Shown here: one piece after another, positions 9,724 through 20,945 of the stretch
Layout of the letters: each line of letters opens with the position of its first letter
Position numbering within the stretch: position 1 is the stretch's first letter
Assembly: GCA_973895155.1 (NCBI GenBank)
Contig: OZ316896.1
Location: 15,004,001 to 15,068,000 of the forward strand
DNA from: Marsupella aquatica
Lineage: Eukaryota > Marchantiophyta
Length of the DNA: 64,000 nt
Direction: 5' to 3'
Notes under the pieces: model-generated
What the model saw: only the letters and a program-made list of their open reading frames with translations
What the model was told of the DNA's origin: nothing
The model's database searches: none
Made by a program: the position numbers and the translations under genes

Positions 9724-10680
9724 CGGTGCAAGGGCGCCGTTCCTTTTAGGGAGGGCGGACGTGGAGGGAGGAGGCGTGAGTGGGCAGGGCGGGCGCGGAT
9801 CTCCACGTTTAGGATTAGGATCAGAACCAGGAGCGGCCCTGACACTTAGCTTAGTGGGATTGCGGTCCCACTGGTAGGAGCAACACTTGTGCTCCTGCCT
9901 TGCTGTACATAGGTAGATTCGGGCAAGTAGATTACTGTTAAGTAGATTAGGCTTACGATGCAAAGAATGGCGGATCCACTACCAGGATAAGTACCTGGGC
10001 AGCGGGGAGCTCAGGGCCTCTTCTTTAGCAAGTTTTTAGTTTGCACCAGCCGGGCTGGGATCAAGTAGTACGAGAAGCTCTCGGTTAGTCATACAGTGAC
10101 CCTTGTGTATATTCATGTTTCCTCATGCCTAAGAGCTGAATAGAGTTGGCCTCACGGCTTAGTTCGCAGAACTTGTGTATGAGATGTACTGTTTGTATGG
10201 CAAGTGCATGGTATGACTCAGTCAGAATGAGTCATTTTGCTATTTGTGTGTCGCATTAACTTGTGTGAAGAGTGCCCACATCAACAGAAGGAAGGAAAGT
10301 AAGCAGGGGAGTGAGAGTTGGATGTGTCGAGCTAAGAGAGGTCTTAGCGGCTTAACCAAGCCTATTGGGGATCATTCTGGCGGCGGAATCCAAACATACC
10401 TAACAAGACGGAGGGGAAGACAGGGGAAGACAAGGGAAGGCCTATATTAGGCCGGCTACGTATCTCATGACCCGATGAAGGATCTGTCCAGTATATGTGT
10501 GTAAAATGTTAATAGTAGTAGTAGAAGGTTAGCAGCGTCCCATGCCGCTAAGCCGCGGAAACGGCCTCGCCAAGCACGAAACCTGCGGGAATCGGCTTGA
10601 GCTGGGGGGTTTCTTGGGTTTAAGGAGCCATGGGACGCACCACAGTAACACTACCAGGTAGTTAGCTGAGGACGTACTAG
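9724..10680 (+). other. Non-coding stretch between the large ORF and the polypurine tract
   Basis: About 950 bp with no recognisable protein; the expected rest of Copia RNase H is not found here. An inverted repeat, GCGTCCCATG (10,535-10,544) and CATGGGACGC (10,629-10,638), encloses a GC-rich segment that could fold. The segment around 10,160-10,195 ('CACGGCTTAGTTC' onwards) weakly resembles the repeat at 5,864, possibly the other edge of a nested insertion. Confidence 0.5.
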
Positions 10681-10695
10681 AGTCAAGGGGGAGTT
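10681..10695 (+). promoter_or_regulatory. Polypurine tract (plus-strand primer)
   Basis: AGTCAAGGGGGAG lies directly before the TGTTAGG start of the 3' LTR. It matches the usual purine-rich plus-strand priming site of plant Copia elements. Confidence 0.88.
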
Positions 10696-11065
10696 TGTTA
10701 GGTTATGCCTCTAGTATAACCTATATACTTCCATAGTACTAGCTAGACTTCACTATACTAGGATAGCACTAGTTTGAGTTCCAGGTTCCCATAGACCGTG
10801 GGTGCATGGGGGTATACCCAAGGGGAACACAAACTTGTGCTCACATTTGAAGTTTCACTCTTCAAGAGACAGAGTGAGATCTAGTAAGAGGAGGAGCTCT
10901 AGCACGTTGGTTATGGCGGATATAATCGGTGTGTATTACTGGATTTCTCTCACGGCCATGGACGTAGCCTAGACGGGTTGAACCACGTACTTTCAGTGTC
11001 AAAGTCTATGGATGTTGTTCACATGTGTTGACGCTGTCTTGTTTGGTCTAGATCATATCCCAACA
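10696..11065 (+). repeat. Copia 3' LTR, complete (370 bp)
   Basis: Starts TGTTAGGTTATG right after the polypurine tract and ends ATCATATCCCAACA, giving TG...CA ends. Its last ~128 bp match the truncated 5' LTR at 716-845. The shared TGTTAG start and the 'GTGAACCACGTA' block relate it to the LTR copy at 13,174-13,537. Confidence 0.92.
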
Positions 11066-12184
11066 CGTTGAAAGGGAATGAGCCACAACAACGACATAAC
11101 AATTGAATGTGTGTGTGGCTGGAGTGTTTGCCTGATCAGATATATATCTCCCCACATTATCTTGGACACAAATTTGAAAACCCAAATTCTCACTGAACTT
11201 GTGCTGCTGAGAGCACGGGGCCTCAGTCACTCAAATTTGTAACAGTTGTGTATATATTATAGCACTTGTTAGTGATAGTTTCATGATGGTGTTGACCATA
11301 CTGAAGTGGCATAGATTGATAAAAGAGTGTGGCTGCATGATTTTCCTCCCTTTGTCAGTGAGCAGTCTATCTTGTGCTTCTTAACAGAAACTGTACATTT
11401 GTGCCCTAAATTCTGCGCCCAGCTCCCTGAGTGCATTTGTAACTCTAGCTTCTAAGTATGAGCATGCATTTATCAGTGAGTGCAATTTTATGGGGTTTGT
11501 GCAATTACCAATAAGTGCAGAGAGACACTTATCAAGGGGTTTGCACTTATAAAGTAGTTGTTTCTTGAAATGATTCCAGGCCTATGTGAACTCAATTAGA
11601 ATTAAAAGATCATGCACAAAAAGTGTTCACTCAGTGTAAAATGAAAGGGAAGAACTGGATGTCCTGTGCTTAACCAATTACTGCGGTTATGGAGTACAGT
11701 GCACTTAGACAGAGCTGACTGTAAAGGTATTTTTAAATCTAAAAATGATTCCGGGCCTTTGAATTGTGTGAATTAAAAGACACACTTTTGTTTGAAGATT
11801 TTTGGCTGGACATGCAAAAGGAGACAACCATAGACATATATCACAGTCAACAATACTGGCAGGTACTAAGACTGAGACGACACTAAATAATATATATTCT
11901 CTTAAAATCAGTTTTAATCTCCTAAATCAAAAATAAGTTAATTTTCTTCAAACCCTTCTATATTGAGTTCTATATCATAATTTAGTAGTGGCTGCAAAGA
12001 AAAAGGCCCTCGTTGGGGACTATTTTCTGGTAACAATTGTATTAATGATTAATGTGTTATTCATGGGGTGAAAAAATAATTTAATAAGTTTTTTGGAATT
12101 TAATTTAATTTTTTATATTTTAAATAGATAAAATAAATAGTAATAGTGCATTGTTTTAATTATTGAATTTCAAGACATAGTTTT
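11066..12184. other. AT-rich intergenic DNA, nothing recognised
   Basis: About 1.1 kb with no coding pattern, RNA gene or clear repeat; long A/T runs toward 12,060-12,180. Confidence 0.6.
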
Positions 12185-12320
12185 ATGATGTGTGATAAAG
12201 TAGTACAGCTTTTTACTAAACTACCCCCCAAACTGGTAGTTATTACCATATTGCCCCCAAAACTAAAATATTTAGTACACTGCCCCCCTAATTGTATTTT
12301 GTCACTTTTAACCCGAGTAC
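12185..12320 (+). mobile_element. Fragment related to a foldback/MITE family
   Basis: 'CAGCTTTTTACTAAACTACCCCCC' is followed by repeated '(T/A)xCCCCCAAAACTA' units. It resembles the left arm of the foldback element at 56,345-56,695 ('CAGCTTTTTACTAGTGTCCCC'). No matching inverted arm was found nearby, so this looks like a half element. Confidence 0.45.
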
Positions 12321-12638
12321 TTGACCACTGCTGCATTCCAATTGGCCAAAAAATAACCATAGTCAGAAACCTAAGGTCAACCTTACTGCAGTATTGTCTT
12401 CGTCTGGGCTGAAGGCGCAATCATGTTCAATGTGTATTGAATGGGTCGGAAGCTAGTGCCACGCTTGCATTGGGGATTGGGACCTGAAGTAACCCTCTGC
12501 TTATCGGGCCTCCATCAAGGCGCCTTGTTTTCTTTGGGAAAAACAACACCAAAGTGTCATTTTTTTAAGCCCTGCCAGTTCTGAGTTCTGAGTTTCATGA
12601 TGCAAGTGATCATGAAAGGAAGGCGCAATGCTGGGAGA

Positions 12639-12850
12639 CAAGGATTGGGGCAGATGAAGGCGATCGATTTGTTAAAAAAAAAGATTGGGGCAGAAGGCGA
12701 GCCAGTTTGGGAGAGAGGGACGGGGAGAGGGATTGAGGCAGAAGGCAATCAATTTTGGGAGAGAGGGATCGGGGCAGGAGGCAAGCTATTTCAGGAGAGA
12801 GGGATCGGGGCAGAATCGCAAGTCATTTTGGGAGAGAGGGATCGGGGCCT
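12639..12850 (+). repeat. Purine-rich minisatellite, ~36-48 bp period
   Basis: Units carrying GATYGRGGCAGRAGGC then GGGAGAGAGGG begin at about 12,683, 12,731, 12,768, 12,803 and 12,840, with a partial unit near 12,639 and another near 12,990. Strong purine bias on the + strand (G/A about 80%). It reads open in one frame, but the repeated peptide looks incidental. Confidence 0.8.
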
Positions 12851-13173
12851 AAGCTGAGCGAGGGACGTACGGAGGGACTCGAGTTGCAGGCCTTGTTGCC
12901 TTGAGATTTTGGGCCTTGTTTTGATTGGGAAAAACTTCCAAAAAAACAGCCGGTTCAGGCCCAATTGTTCAACGTCAAGGGCAGGTGCCGGGAGAGAGGG
13001 ATCAGGTCAAAAGGCACAGGTGTGTTCTCATAATGCACATTCAACTCTCTTTTGCTTGGCCTGCATTTCATTCTCATTTTTGTTGCCTGAAAATTCAGTC
13101 TAAAGATAACTAAGTCACATAAAGATTATATTTAAAGATGAAAAGTTGTGTCTCTTGAATAAACCTTTTGATC

Positions 13174-13537
13174 TGTTAGGTATTTACTCAAGGTCTAGGG
13201 TTATGACATGTAACCGTAGTTAGACTAACCATAGTTGGAGACGTGGTTAGGTTAACTAGGATGCACACTATATGCCAAGCGGTGTTTGCTTGGATAAGTG
13301 GAACTTAGGCTCATTGTTATAGAGCCACTTGAGAGATGAGGAGAGCTTACACTATGGAGACTTGGTATGGCCGATGGGCTTAGAGTTCAGTAAAGCTCTC
13401 TTGTGTGTTCCCGTGGACGTAGCCTCGAGGAGGTGAACCACGTATCTCTTAACTGTGTCAACTAGTTGCGCATTGGATGTGTCATGTGCTTACCGTTACG
13501 AGTGTCGTCTATGCTCAACATGATCTAATCAATCACA
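13174..13537 (+). mobile_element. Solo LTR or LTR fragment, Copia-related
   Basis: Starts TGTTAGGTATTT. It shares blocks with the inverted copy at 446-714 along most of its length and has the same start, and nearly the same length, as the 370-bp Copia 3' LTR. No primer binding site follows and no polypurine tract precedes it, so it is likely a solo LTR left by recombination. The right end (…AATCACA) is approximate. Confidence 0.65.
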
Positions 13538-14189
13538 AAATTAATCCGTGGACCCCATGTTCATCCAAGGAATGTGTGTGTGTGATGAAGTGAAACCAAT
13601 TTTCAGCTAGGTGATAACCAATGATTTTGAGTCTCTCGGTGGTCTTGGTGACTGTGTGCTCGTACAAAAGAGAACGCTCGAAAGATAGAGGAGATCAATC
13701 TGGTTGAGATGATCTCTCTTGTTTATCAAACGGAAGGTTCAATGTGGAGGAATTGAGTTTTTTTACGGTTTTCACTTACACATTGGAGAAATCTTGTTCT
13801 CTACCATTCCTGATTGATCGTTTGGGAGCTACGTTGAGCATTACCGCCACAAGACAAATTGGAGGACAGCATTCAGTTGTTTGCAAAATAACGCTTGTCA
13901 TTTTGGTGGGAAGAACGCACAAAACGGATGAGCCATCACTTCACATGAAGGTTTTGTAGTTTTTTATTTAAGAAAGTTATGGTGTGAGGGGGAGACCATC
14001 GATTGTTTCTTTGACATAGAGGCTGCATTTGGCGTCAACCTGTGTTCAGAGTAAGCTTCAGTTGAAGACTAGAGGGACGCAAAAAATTAAAGCCAGGAAG
14101 CAAGCATTGCGGACAAGCGATGGCGACGTAGTCAAAGAAATCAATCTGTGGCAGCTAAATTTGTGACGGTGACGAGATTGTGGCATCTT
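13538..14189. other. Intergenic, nothing recognised
   Basis: No supported gene. A 71-codon open frame at 13,744-13,959 has no recognisable domain. Confidence 0.5.
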
Positions 14190-14700
14190 TTAATCAAGAA
14201 AGGGGTTTCCAATGAGCCTCATATTGACAAATTTGTCAAGTTCCAAATGAGTTTATGAATTTCTATGCCTTTCCAATGAGTGTGACAATAAGAAATTTTG
14301 ATCATGAGTTCATGCATTCTTTTAGCTTTCCAATATTGAGTCCAACATTAACAAATTCCATGTCAGATTTTGTCACCGTATTAAAGAGATCATGAAGTTT
14401 TCAATCTCTCTAGCTTTTTAATGTGTGACATTGGGAGTATTTGTCAAGAATTAGAGAGATCATGAGTATACAAATTTCTCTAGCTTTCCAATGAACCTAA
14501 CATTGATAGATTTTTTCAAGTACTAAGGAGATGCATTTCTATTTTACTCTAGCTTTCCAATGAGTGTGACATTGAGAGATTTGATCAAGACAGTACTAAA
14601 GAGGTATGAGTTTCTAAATCTTGATCTTGAGCTTTCAAAATGAATCAAACATTTCATCAAGTACTAAAGAAATTGATTATTTAGTTTTACAATGTGGAGC
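14190..14700 (+). repeat. Diverged tandem repeat around 'AGCTTTCCAATGAGTGTGACATT'
   Basis: About six degenerate ~80-90 bp units, each with 'CTTTCCAATGAG(T/C)' followed by a 'GACATTGAGAGATTTGATCAAG'-like block. AT-rich and non-coding. Unit divergence suggests an old array. Confidence 0.65.
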
Positions 14701-15600
14701 CAAAAGGTTCTATATATGTATATTTCTATCGATTGGTTTTTTCAAACTTGCACAAATTAAAAATACAAGCATTTTGATATAAAACACTGATATATCATTG
14801 ACAAACATCAGAATGGTGACTTTATTTCACTAATTGACATCTCTTCTTTTGTATTCTGGTTTTTTTATGCTGAATACTTACGGCATGGCACCCCAAAAAT
14901 TACATTATTTTTGCCACAAACATGAATGTGCACTTTTGTTACTGTAAAAACTATGATCTTTCCTGTTTGTGGTTGTGCTGATGTGGCACAACCTCGTGGC
15001 AGGGAATTTGCAAGGGACCTCTCATGGGGGTCTGCAAATAATAAAAGACATTTGATTAATGACTAAAAGTGAATTTTTGAAATGGACAGCCCTCGCTGCT
15101 CTCGGGAATTTTTACAGCCACTAAATCCATTTATAATGTTGACATCTCTTTGTTGACAATGAACCGACAGGCTGACATTGCTAATTGTCCAGCTTTTTCA
15201 GATGGAACAACAAAATGAACTGTAACAAATCCCCACTTTGTCCACCACTTGCACTTACTTAGCACCTCTATGACGAGTCAGTCTTCCCCATCAAGTGTCC
15301 AATGATGTATTCCCTAATTGTTTGAGTAAATAATATTTTCACCAAGTCAGAGTAGTGTACATGTAAGCACCACCTGCCCGTCTTTGTATATATATCCAAG
15401 AGGCAATTAAGGGAGAGTAGATCATCTTGTTCAATACAATTTGTTGGGGGTTTTGCCTTTCTATCTTGGATGACAAGACTAATCCCACAAGACACTGGAG
15501 TCTAGGAAAGGTAAGGGGATGGGGTAGCTGGCTGGGCATGAAATAGTGCCAAACCTGCAAATATTTATAGGTGAGCCTTTTACATGATACCATAGGCTAG
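14701..15600. other. AT-rich intergenic DNA, nothing recognised
   Basis: No domain, RNA gene or repeat array stands out on either strand. Confidence 0.5.
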
Positions 15601-15624
15601 GAAAGAGTGTCAAGATCTCTCTAA

Positions 15625-15725
15625 ATCTACCCTCCTTTAAAGTAGGTGAACAAATATCTCTCAAAAAATCTCTCAAAAGTTCACCTACTTAATCTCTTTA
15701 AATCTCTTATTAAAGTAGGTGACAG
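15625..15725. repeat. Short inverted repeat (AAAGTAGGTGAAC / GTTCACCTACTT)
   Basis: 'TTTAAAGTAGGTGAAC' near 15,638 pairs with 'GTTCACCTACTTAA' near 15,679, and a third direct copy, 'TTAAAGTAGGTGA', follows near 15,710. It is flanked by repeated 'TCTCTTTAAATCTC' units. A possible small foldback element. Confidence 0.5.
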
Positions 15726-16318
15726 CGCCATTAATATGGCAGTTCCAGGGATTGGTAGCCCCAAATGTTGAAATTCAGAACTTCCCTTTCTGTCCTCAAT
15801 ATCTTCTTTAGACAACTGATGTCAAGGGCAGTGTTCTTTTTAGTGGCAAAAATTAGCTAATTCCACCTCCCCAAAAATCTTTTGCCACTTTTGGCTAAAC
15901 TCTGCTACTATTATGCTCACTCGTTAGCCAGTGTTCCACCTAATCCCAGGCCCCATTAGCCAGAATCTAATGGTCAACCTTTAATATAGGGAGTGCTGAT
16001 GGTCAGAAAAATAATTGAATAAGGAATCTTTTGAGTATCTTCTCCTTCACACACTCTACTAACAGTCGCCCCTCTGGCAAAAAAGTAAACTACTTAAAAA
16101 AATACGCTGGTCAGTGGCACCAGAAAGTGGCTCATGCCATCACTATTCCTTGTAGGTCAAAGCTACTGATTTCAAGGTTCTAGACAAATTTTTGTGACTT
16201 CCCCTATGCACTTCACTGTGGAGTTTGACCACACTTTTTGACCACACGTACTTTTCAGTTTTCTGGTCAGTAGCTTTAATTAGTTCTTTGGCCGTTAAGT
16301 ATAGGGGATTCTTGAGCT
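15726..16318. other. Intergenic, nothing recognised
   Basis: No supported gene or repeat. Confidence 0.45.
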
Positions 16319-16816
16319 TTGTGGTTCTTGGGTCTTCCTGGTTGGGGTTTCCCTTGTTTTCAATTCTCCCCTTCCTTTAATTTACCTGGTCCTCCCCCAC
16401 AGCAATTGCGGGTTGATTTGACCATGGTCCATGATGGCCGATGTACTTTGGCGGATGTTGTGGTAGCAAACCCTTTGTGTCCGAACCTCATTGAGTTAGC
16501 GGCGACAACGGTAGGGGCAGCGGCATCCCGGGCAGCCTCGACAAAGGAAGCAAAATATGTCGCTCAATTAGCTTCATGTGATATCTTTCTCCCCCTCTCT
16601 ATTGAGCTCTTTGGGAGTCTTCATTATCAGTTCGATGGGCTTCTTCAACAGGCTGCTCGTGATATTCACGGACGGATGGGTCCCTCCGGATCCCCACTAT
16701 CCATCTTGACCACAAACTTTTGTCAGTGCATTTCAGTGGCCTTACAACACGCCCAAGCTCGAGTCATTTATTGTCGATCCCTCATAGTGGGTGCCACTGT
16801 GCCCCCTAGACACTAG
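16319..16816 (+). pseudogene. Retroelement-like protein fragment (C-terminal endonuclease-like region)
   Basis: A 165-codon open frame ending at TAG. From about residue 30 it reads 'LADVVVANPLCPNL', an alanine-rich 'AAASRAASTKEAKYVAQL' segment, then 'FLPLSIELFGSL' and 'FCQCISVALQHAQARVI'. The order (D-V-T/V-V-x-NPL, Ala/Lys stretch with KY, FLPL-ES/ELFG, then Q-x-ISVAL) resembles the C-terminal region that follows reverse transcriptase in a family of plant and animal retroelement proteins. I recognise it by pattern only. No reverse transcriptase is present around it, so it is an orphan remnant or an exonised piece. Confidence 0.4.
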
Positions 16817-18359
16817 CGCCCCTAGAGGACATTCATGTCCCACTTGCTGATTTGGTTAGGACATTGGATGTGACCCACTAGCTCTTGTCACATATTCCAA
16901 TGTAAACATTAGTCATTGAGTTTGCACTCATGTAGTGTTTGATGCTTTTCTCTTTTTATTTGTCTTTTTTAGGTTTACACTTGCTTTTATTTTTTCTGGT
17001 TAGGTGTTGTCCTCTTTGGAACTATTTTTCTTTCCTTTCATTGTACTTTGTTTTAATTTCCCTTACTTATACATTTTGGTGAGTCTTTCCTTCCTTGGTC
17101 TCCTGCCTTTTGCATACTGCATGTATTCCCTTTTGGTGCTTTTGTTCGTTGGCAATGCAATATACACTTCTAGACACAACTAGACCCAGAGCACTTTTGT
17201 TGATCTTGTATGGTCCGCCAATATTCGGGCATGGAGATACTTCATGATTAGTATCCACCAGCCTGGTTTAGTTATTGTGCAGGAATGTGGTCTGATCTAC
17301 TCTCAAAGTTAGAGCTAGAATTTGATTAAACAGTTTAAAGAAGTCACTACCGCTAACATGGGGCTAAACTTGCCAATGAATTTAACAAAATAAAGGGAAC
17401 TGTCTTGTGAATGAAGCAACAAATTGGTGTGTCGACACCAATGAATTGGATTATGCATAATTAGGACCTGATTGGACTTTTTTACATGAAGCTTTGATTT
17501 TTCTTGGTTAACTGGGCTGCAGTAGCAAACATGATCTTCGATCACTGGCGAGATTGATGGAATTATGTCATCTATGCCTACGGTTCCTCCCTTGCCTTTA
17601 ATCAATTTGCATTTTCTCAAATGAGGGCTCATAGTGTTGGAAGGATCATAAGCAAGTACATAACTGCTCCTTTGATTTATGCAAGTAGCCATGATTGTTG
17701 GAAGAACCATAACAGGAGATATGGCCACAGAATAAATCTGTTACCGTCATATGATCAAGGAAAAAAAAGAGGGAATGGTTGTCACTTTTTCATGCCACAA
17801 AATAGAGTCTTTTATCAATAGCAGATTTGTATGCCACTAGCTCCCCCCAACCCCACACTGGCAACCATACCTAGTGAGAAATTGAAGGGTGACCTGAACC
17901 TGAGATCTGTAATTGTCCTTATGACAAAACAAATCATGCATATGGATAAGAAGATTATTACAAAGTTAGCTATTGGTTGATAGTTAAAATGCACTCAAAG
18001 TCATAGTAAGGTCGAGTGAGTTGCTGTAGTAACTTACTGACATCCACTAATCACATTTCAATTAGAATCAAATCTCTTAATTGAAGGAGCTTTTGGTGCC
18101 CAAAATACGTGATCATCAGTAAGTCCTTCACAGCCATTTTTTCAGTCAAAGTTTTACCTATATAGCAATAGCATGTCCCTCGACATATATGGGCAGCCAC
18201 AGCAACATGGGTCCCACCAATAGGGCCAACAATGACCACACCCCTGAAGGGATGAACTCCTGCCCCCAGTTTGAACTGATGGACATGTTGTCATAAATTG
18301 TCCAACACTACAACTTGTCATTTGTCGGCTCCAAAAGGGGTCAAATGTTGCATATTCAC
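16817..18359. other. Intergenic, nothing recognised
   Basis: About 1.5 kb. Open frames on both strands (for example 137 codons at 17,315-17,728 minus) show no recognisable domain. Confidence 0.45.
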
Positions 18360-18367
18360 CTAATTCC

Positions 18368-18455
18368 CCAGCCAGTCGGGACAGGTCGGGACAGGCCAGG
18401 ACAGGCCGGGGTCAGGGTCGGGGTCGGGGTCGGAATGGGGTGTGGGCTGGGGCTG
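18368..18455 (+). repeat. G-rich short tandem repeat (GGGACAGGYC and GGGGTC units)
   Basis: Three to four ~10-bp units of the GGACAGG(T/C)(C/G)GG type pass into GGGGTC hexamers and a further G-rich tail (18,405-18,455). It has at least six runs of three or more G within ~60 bp, so it can be expected to form G-quadruplex on the + strand. Confidence 0.75.
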
Positions 18456-20734
18456 GCGCAGACAACCGGGTGTGACACATGTCAAATGACGGGGTCCAGA
18501 CCCCTCATTTGTCCGACAAGCTGTCCAAACCGGGCGCCTGCCCAAGATAAAGACCAGATCCGCACTCAGCCAATCAGCTAGGAACCCCATCCCGGGTGGC
18601 AGCACATGTCCCTATTCCATTGGGACATGGTCCCTACTATAAAGATGTCGCTGTTACATTGTGACATGGTGCTACCTCCTAAATAAATAGAGTCTCCCAG
18701 TAGCTCTAGGCACTAGGTTCATACTCACAAGTGACCCTGGGACTAGGTTTAGTTCAGACTCTAGACACAGATCTCTGGAGATCCATAGACAGTTGTCCTG
18801 GGAATGAATCAATGGACTTAATGGCAAGAGATGGATGCATAATCTTCTCGTGCAAGCTATCTGCATGTGGGGCTGTGTGCCCCTTTACTTTGTTCTTAGA
18901 TATCACATTTCTACTGTAGCTGTCTGTTCCCCTCAATATTAAAATAAAGCCACTTTTTACTTAAAGTATGGAATGCAGACAACCGTTGCAAGCCGTGTGC
19001 ATGTGGGACCTTCCTGTGGGCCCGATGTGTAGCCACGTACCGTTGGCTACTTCTGTTCTTCGGTGGAAGCCTACAACTCCCATGGATGCGCGCAACACCG
19101 TTTCCATCTTGACACCCTTGACACCTTTCCTGGTTTTTCTAAGGTCTTGTTCCAAAATCCAAAGGGCTCCTTTCAATTTTCCCTTCGGTGTTCTAAGGGC
19201 TTGCTCCAAGAAACTTGGAAAGATCTTTCCAAGAAATATAATACTTCTTTCAGTAAATATTGAGAGAGCTACTACTTTGCAAATGATTACACCACTCTGT
19301 CCGTCATTCATTGTACACTCTTCCAGCTTCCAAACCGTTTTGACGAGAGCATTTTGCCCTTCAGTTTCTCCTTCTTACCCAATCAATTGGGCTATCCTTG
19401 GCTCCTACGATGTGACGTTCGGGGTGGCGTTGCGCTTCGTTTGGCCAACTTTCCTTAAGAATAGAATTGAGAGAGCTAGAGACAGTCAGTTAGTTTTCCT
19501 GCCACGTTTCACTGTCATGTAAAACTAAGTCTTGTTCGAGGATTACGTGAGGTTAACGCGGATTGGGCTCGTCGTGGTAGTCTATCGGGCATTTTGCAAA
19601 CCCAGAGATCCATCAGGGCTAATTTTTCTACTACGGTACTTACTTTACTGAATTTTGCAATGTAATTTCGCGTGAGTCCAGCTTGCATTATGAAATTCGT
19701 AGAAAAGCAGAAAAGAGATACACTTTCTTTAATTGTCTTGCTGGGCAGCGAAGAAGAGTGCGTGCCGTAAGCATCTCTTCGTGAGGGGACATTTGCTGCA
19801 GAAGGATGAGCTCACATTACGTACGTACCGTAATTCAATCATTGAACGAGCTCATGATTAATGGGAATATTTGAAGGAAAACAAGACACAAGCTCGTACA
19901 GAGGCTTTTCAGAATCTTAAGACATAACGAGATTTTTTGGAACACGGGAACACGAATGTTCGATGGGAATCCTTTTCTCGTAAGTCGTCAGAGTCTGATC
20001 ACAGTCTGATTACATAGCAGTACATATTGGAATTCCGATGTATTGTAATAAGACATTGTACGTGATTAGGGCTCGACGTTCACAGTCATGGTGCTGTTCT
20101 TACCTGTGTAAAATGGAAATGGAAAGTATCTTCCGATCGATGAGATTACACCCACTAAAGCTCTGCGGGAGGGCCGTTATAGGGGACGGCATACCTTAGA
20201 AAAGGACCGGACGAACTAAGAGAGCTGACGATTATTCAAAGGATCTCGATAATTCTCACAATCCAGCAGATAGTGTTTTTGCTAGAGACATGGGAAAGAG
20301 ATTGAAGAGCTTGGACAGAAACCATTATCTATTTTGTCAGCTAGCTAGCTCTCACTGCTGTTGGCGCGTGTGCTGGCCTGGCTCCTGGGCCATCGAGAAG
20401 ACCTCGAAAAGCTCAACCCTGCAGCTGTGGATGCTTCGTTTGTAGTGAGGCCCGAGAAGAGCTGTGGTACCTCAATTTCAACCGGGCCCAAGCGTCGTAG
20501 CTAGCTAGCGGCCCCGCCCACGCATGAGTGAATGAGGGTATGGTGAATAATCGGAATTTGGAAAATCCTCCATCTAGCGAGCAGTAGTATCTTCGATGAA
20601 ATTAATCAGGGACGGCGACTAAATTACATAGAATGCTTCAATCGAGCTCCAACGACAACACAGGACTCAGTCATCCATGCAATATCATTTTAAAGATATA
20701 GCAGTAGCTACGAGAGTTCAAGGCCCACGGTCCA
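18456..20734. other. Intergenic, no supported gene
   Basis: A 184-codon open frame at 18,968-19,522 (+) starts with ATG but has no recognisable domain and an antisense open frame; I do not call it a gene. The rest shows no array or RNA gene. Confidence 0.45.
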
Positions 20735-20945
20735 TCAATATATCCACAAACTTAGCCAGAAACTTTTTCACACTGCCAAACAACACAAAACGCCATACCC
20801 CATCCACAAACTTAGCCAGGAAAGTATATATCAGGACTTCACTCCCGAAGAACAGAAAGAGCCAAATAGGGCCGGAGACTGTATCCCAAAATGCAGGAGA
20901 CCCATCGATCTACTAACTTAGCCAGGAAATCATATAGCAATCACT
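20735..20945 (+). repeat. Three diverged repeats around 'CACAAACTTAGCCAG'
   Basis: '(T/A)CCACAAACTTAGCCAG(A/G)AA' occurs near 20,743 and 20,801, and 'CTACTAACTTAGCCAGGAAA' near 20,913. The spacing is uneven (about 58 and 112 bp). Confidence 0.5.

Larger units (their letters stand above)
716..11065 (+). mobile_element. Degenerate Ty1/Copia LTR retrotransposon with internal extra ORF
   Basis: All landmarks of a plant Copia element appear in order: partial 5' LTR (716-845), primer binding site (848-859), leader, gag (from 2,038), protease-integrase-reverse transcriptase-RNase H (2,852-5,690), polypurine tract (10,681-10,695) and 3' LTR (10,696-11,065). gag and pol carry many stop codons and frame breaks, so the element cannot be autonomous. 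RNase H is cut off near 5,690. About 5 kb of unrelated, GC-richer sequence (5,690-10,680), including a long reading frame, lies before the polypurine tract. That is the position of an env-like gene in some Copia lineages, or it may be a nested insertion. Confidence 0.93.

Noticed and set aside
18968-19522. 184-codon ATG-initiated frame on the + strand
   Set aside because: No recognisable domain, overlapping open frame on the other strand, and composition close to surrounding non-coding DNA.
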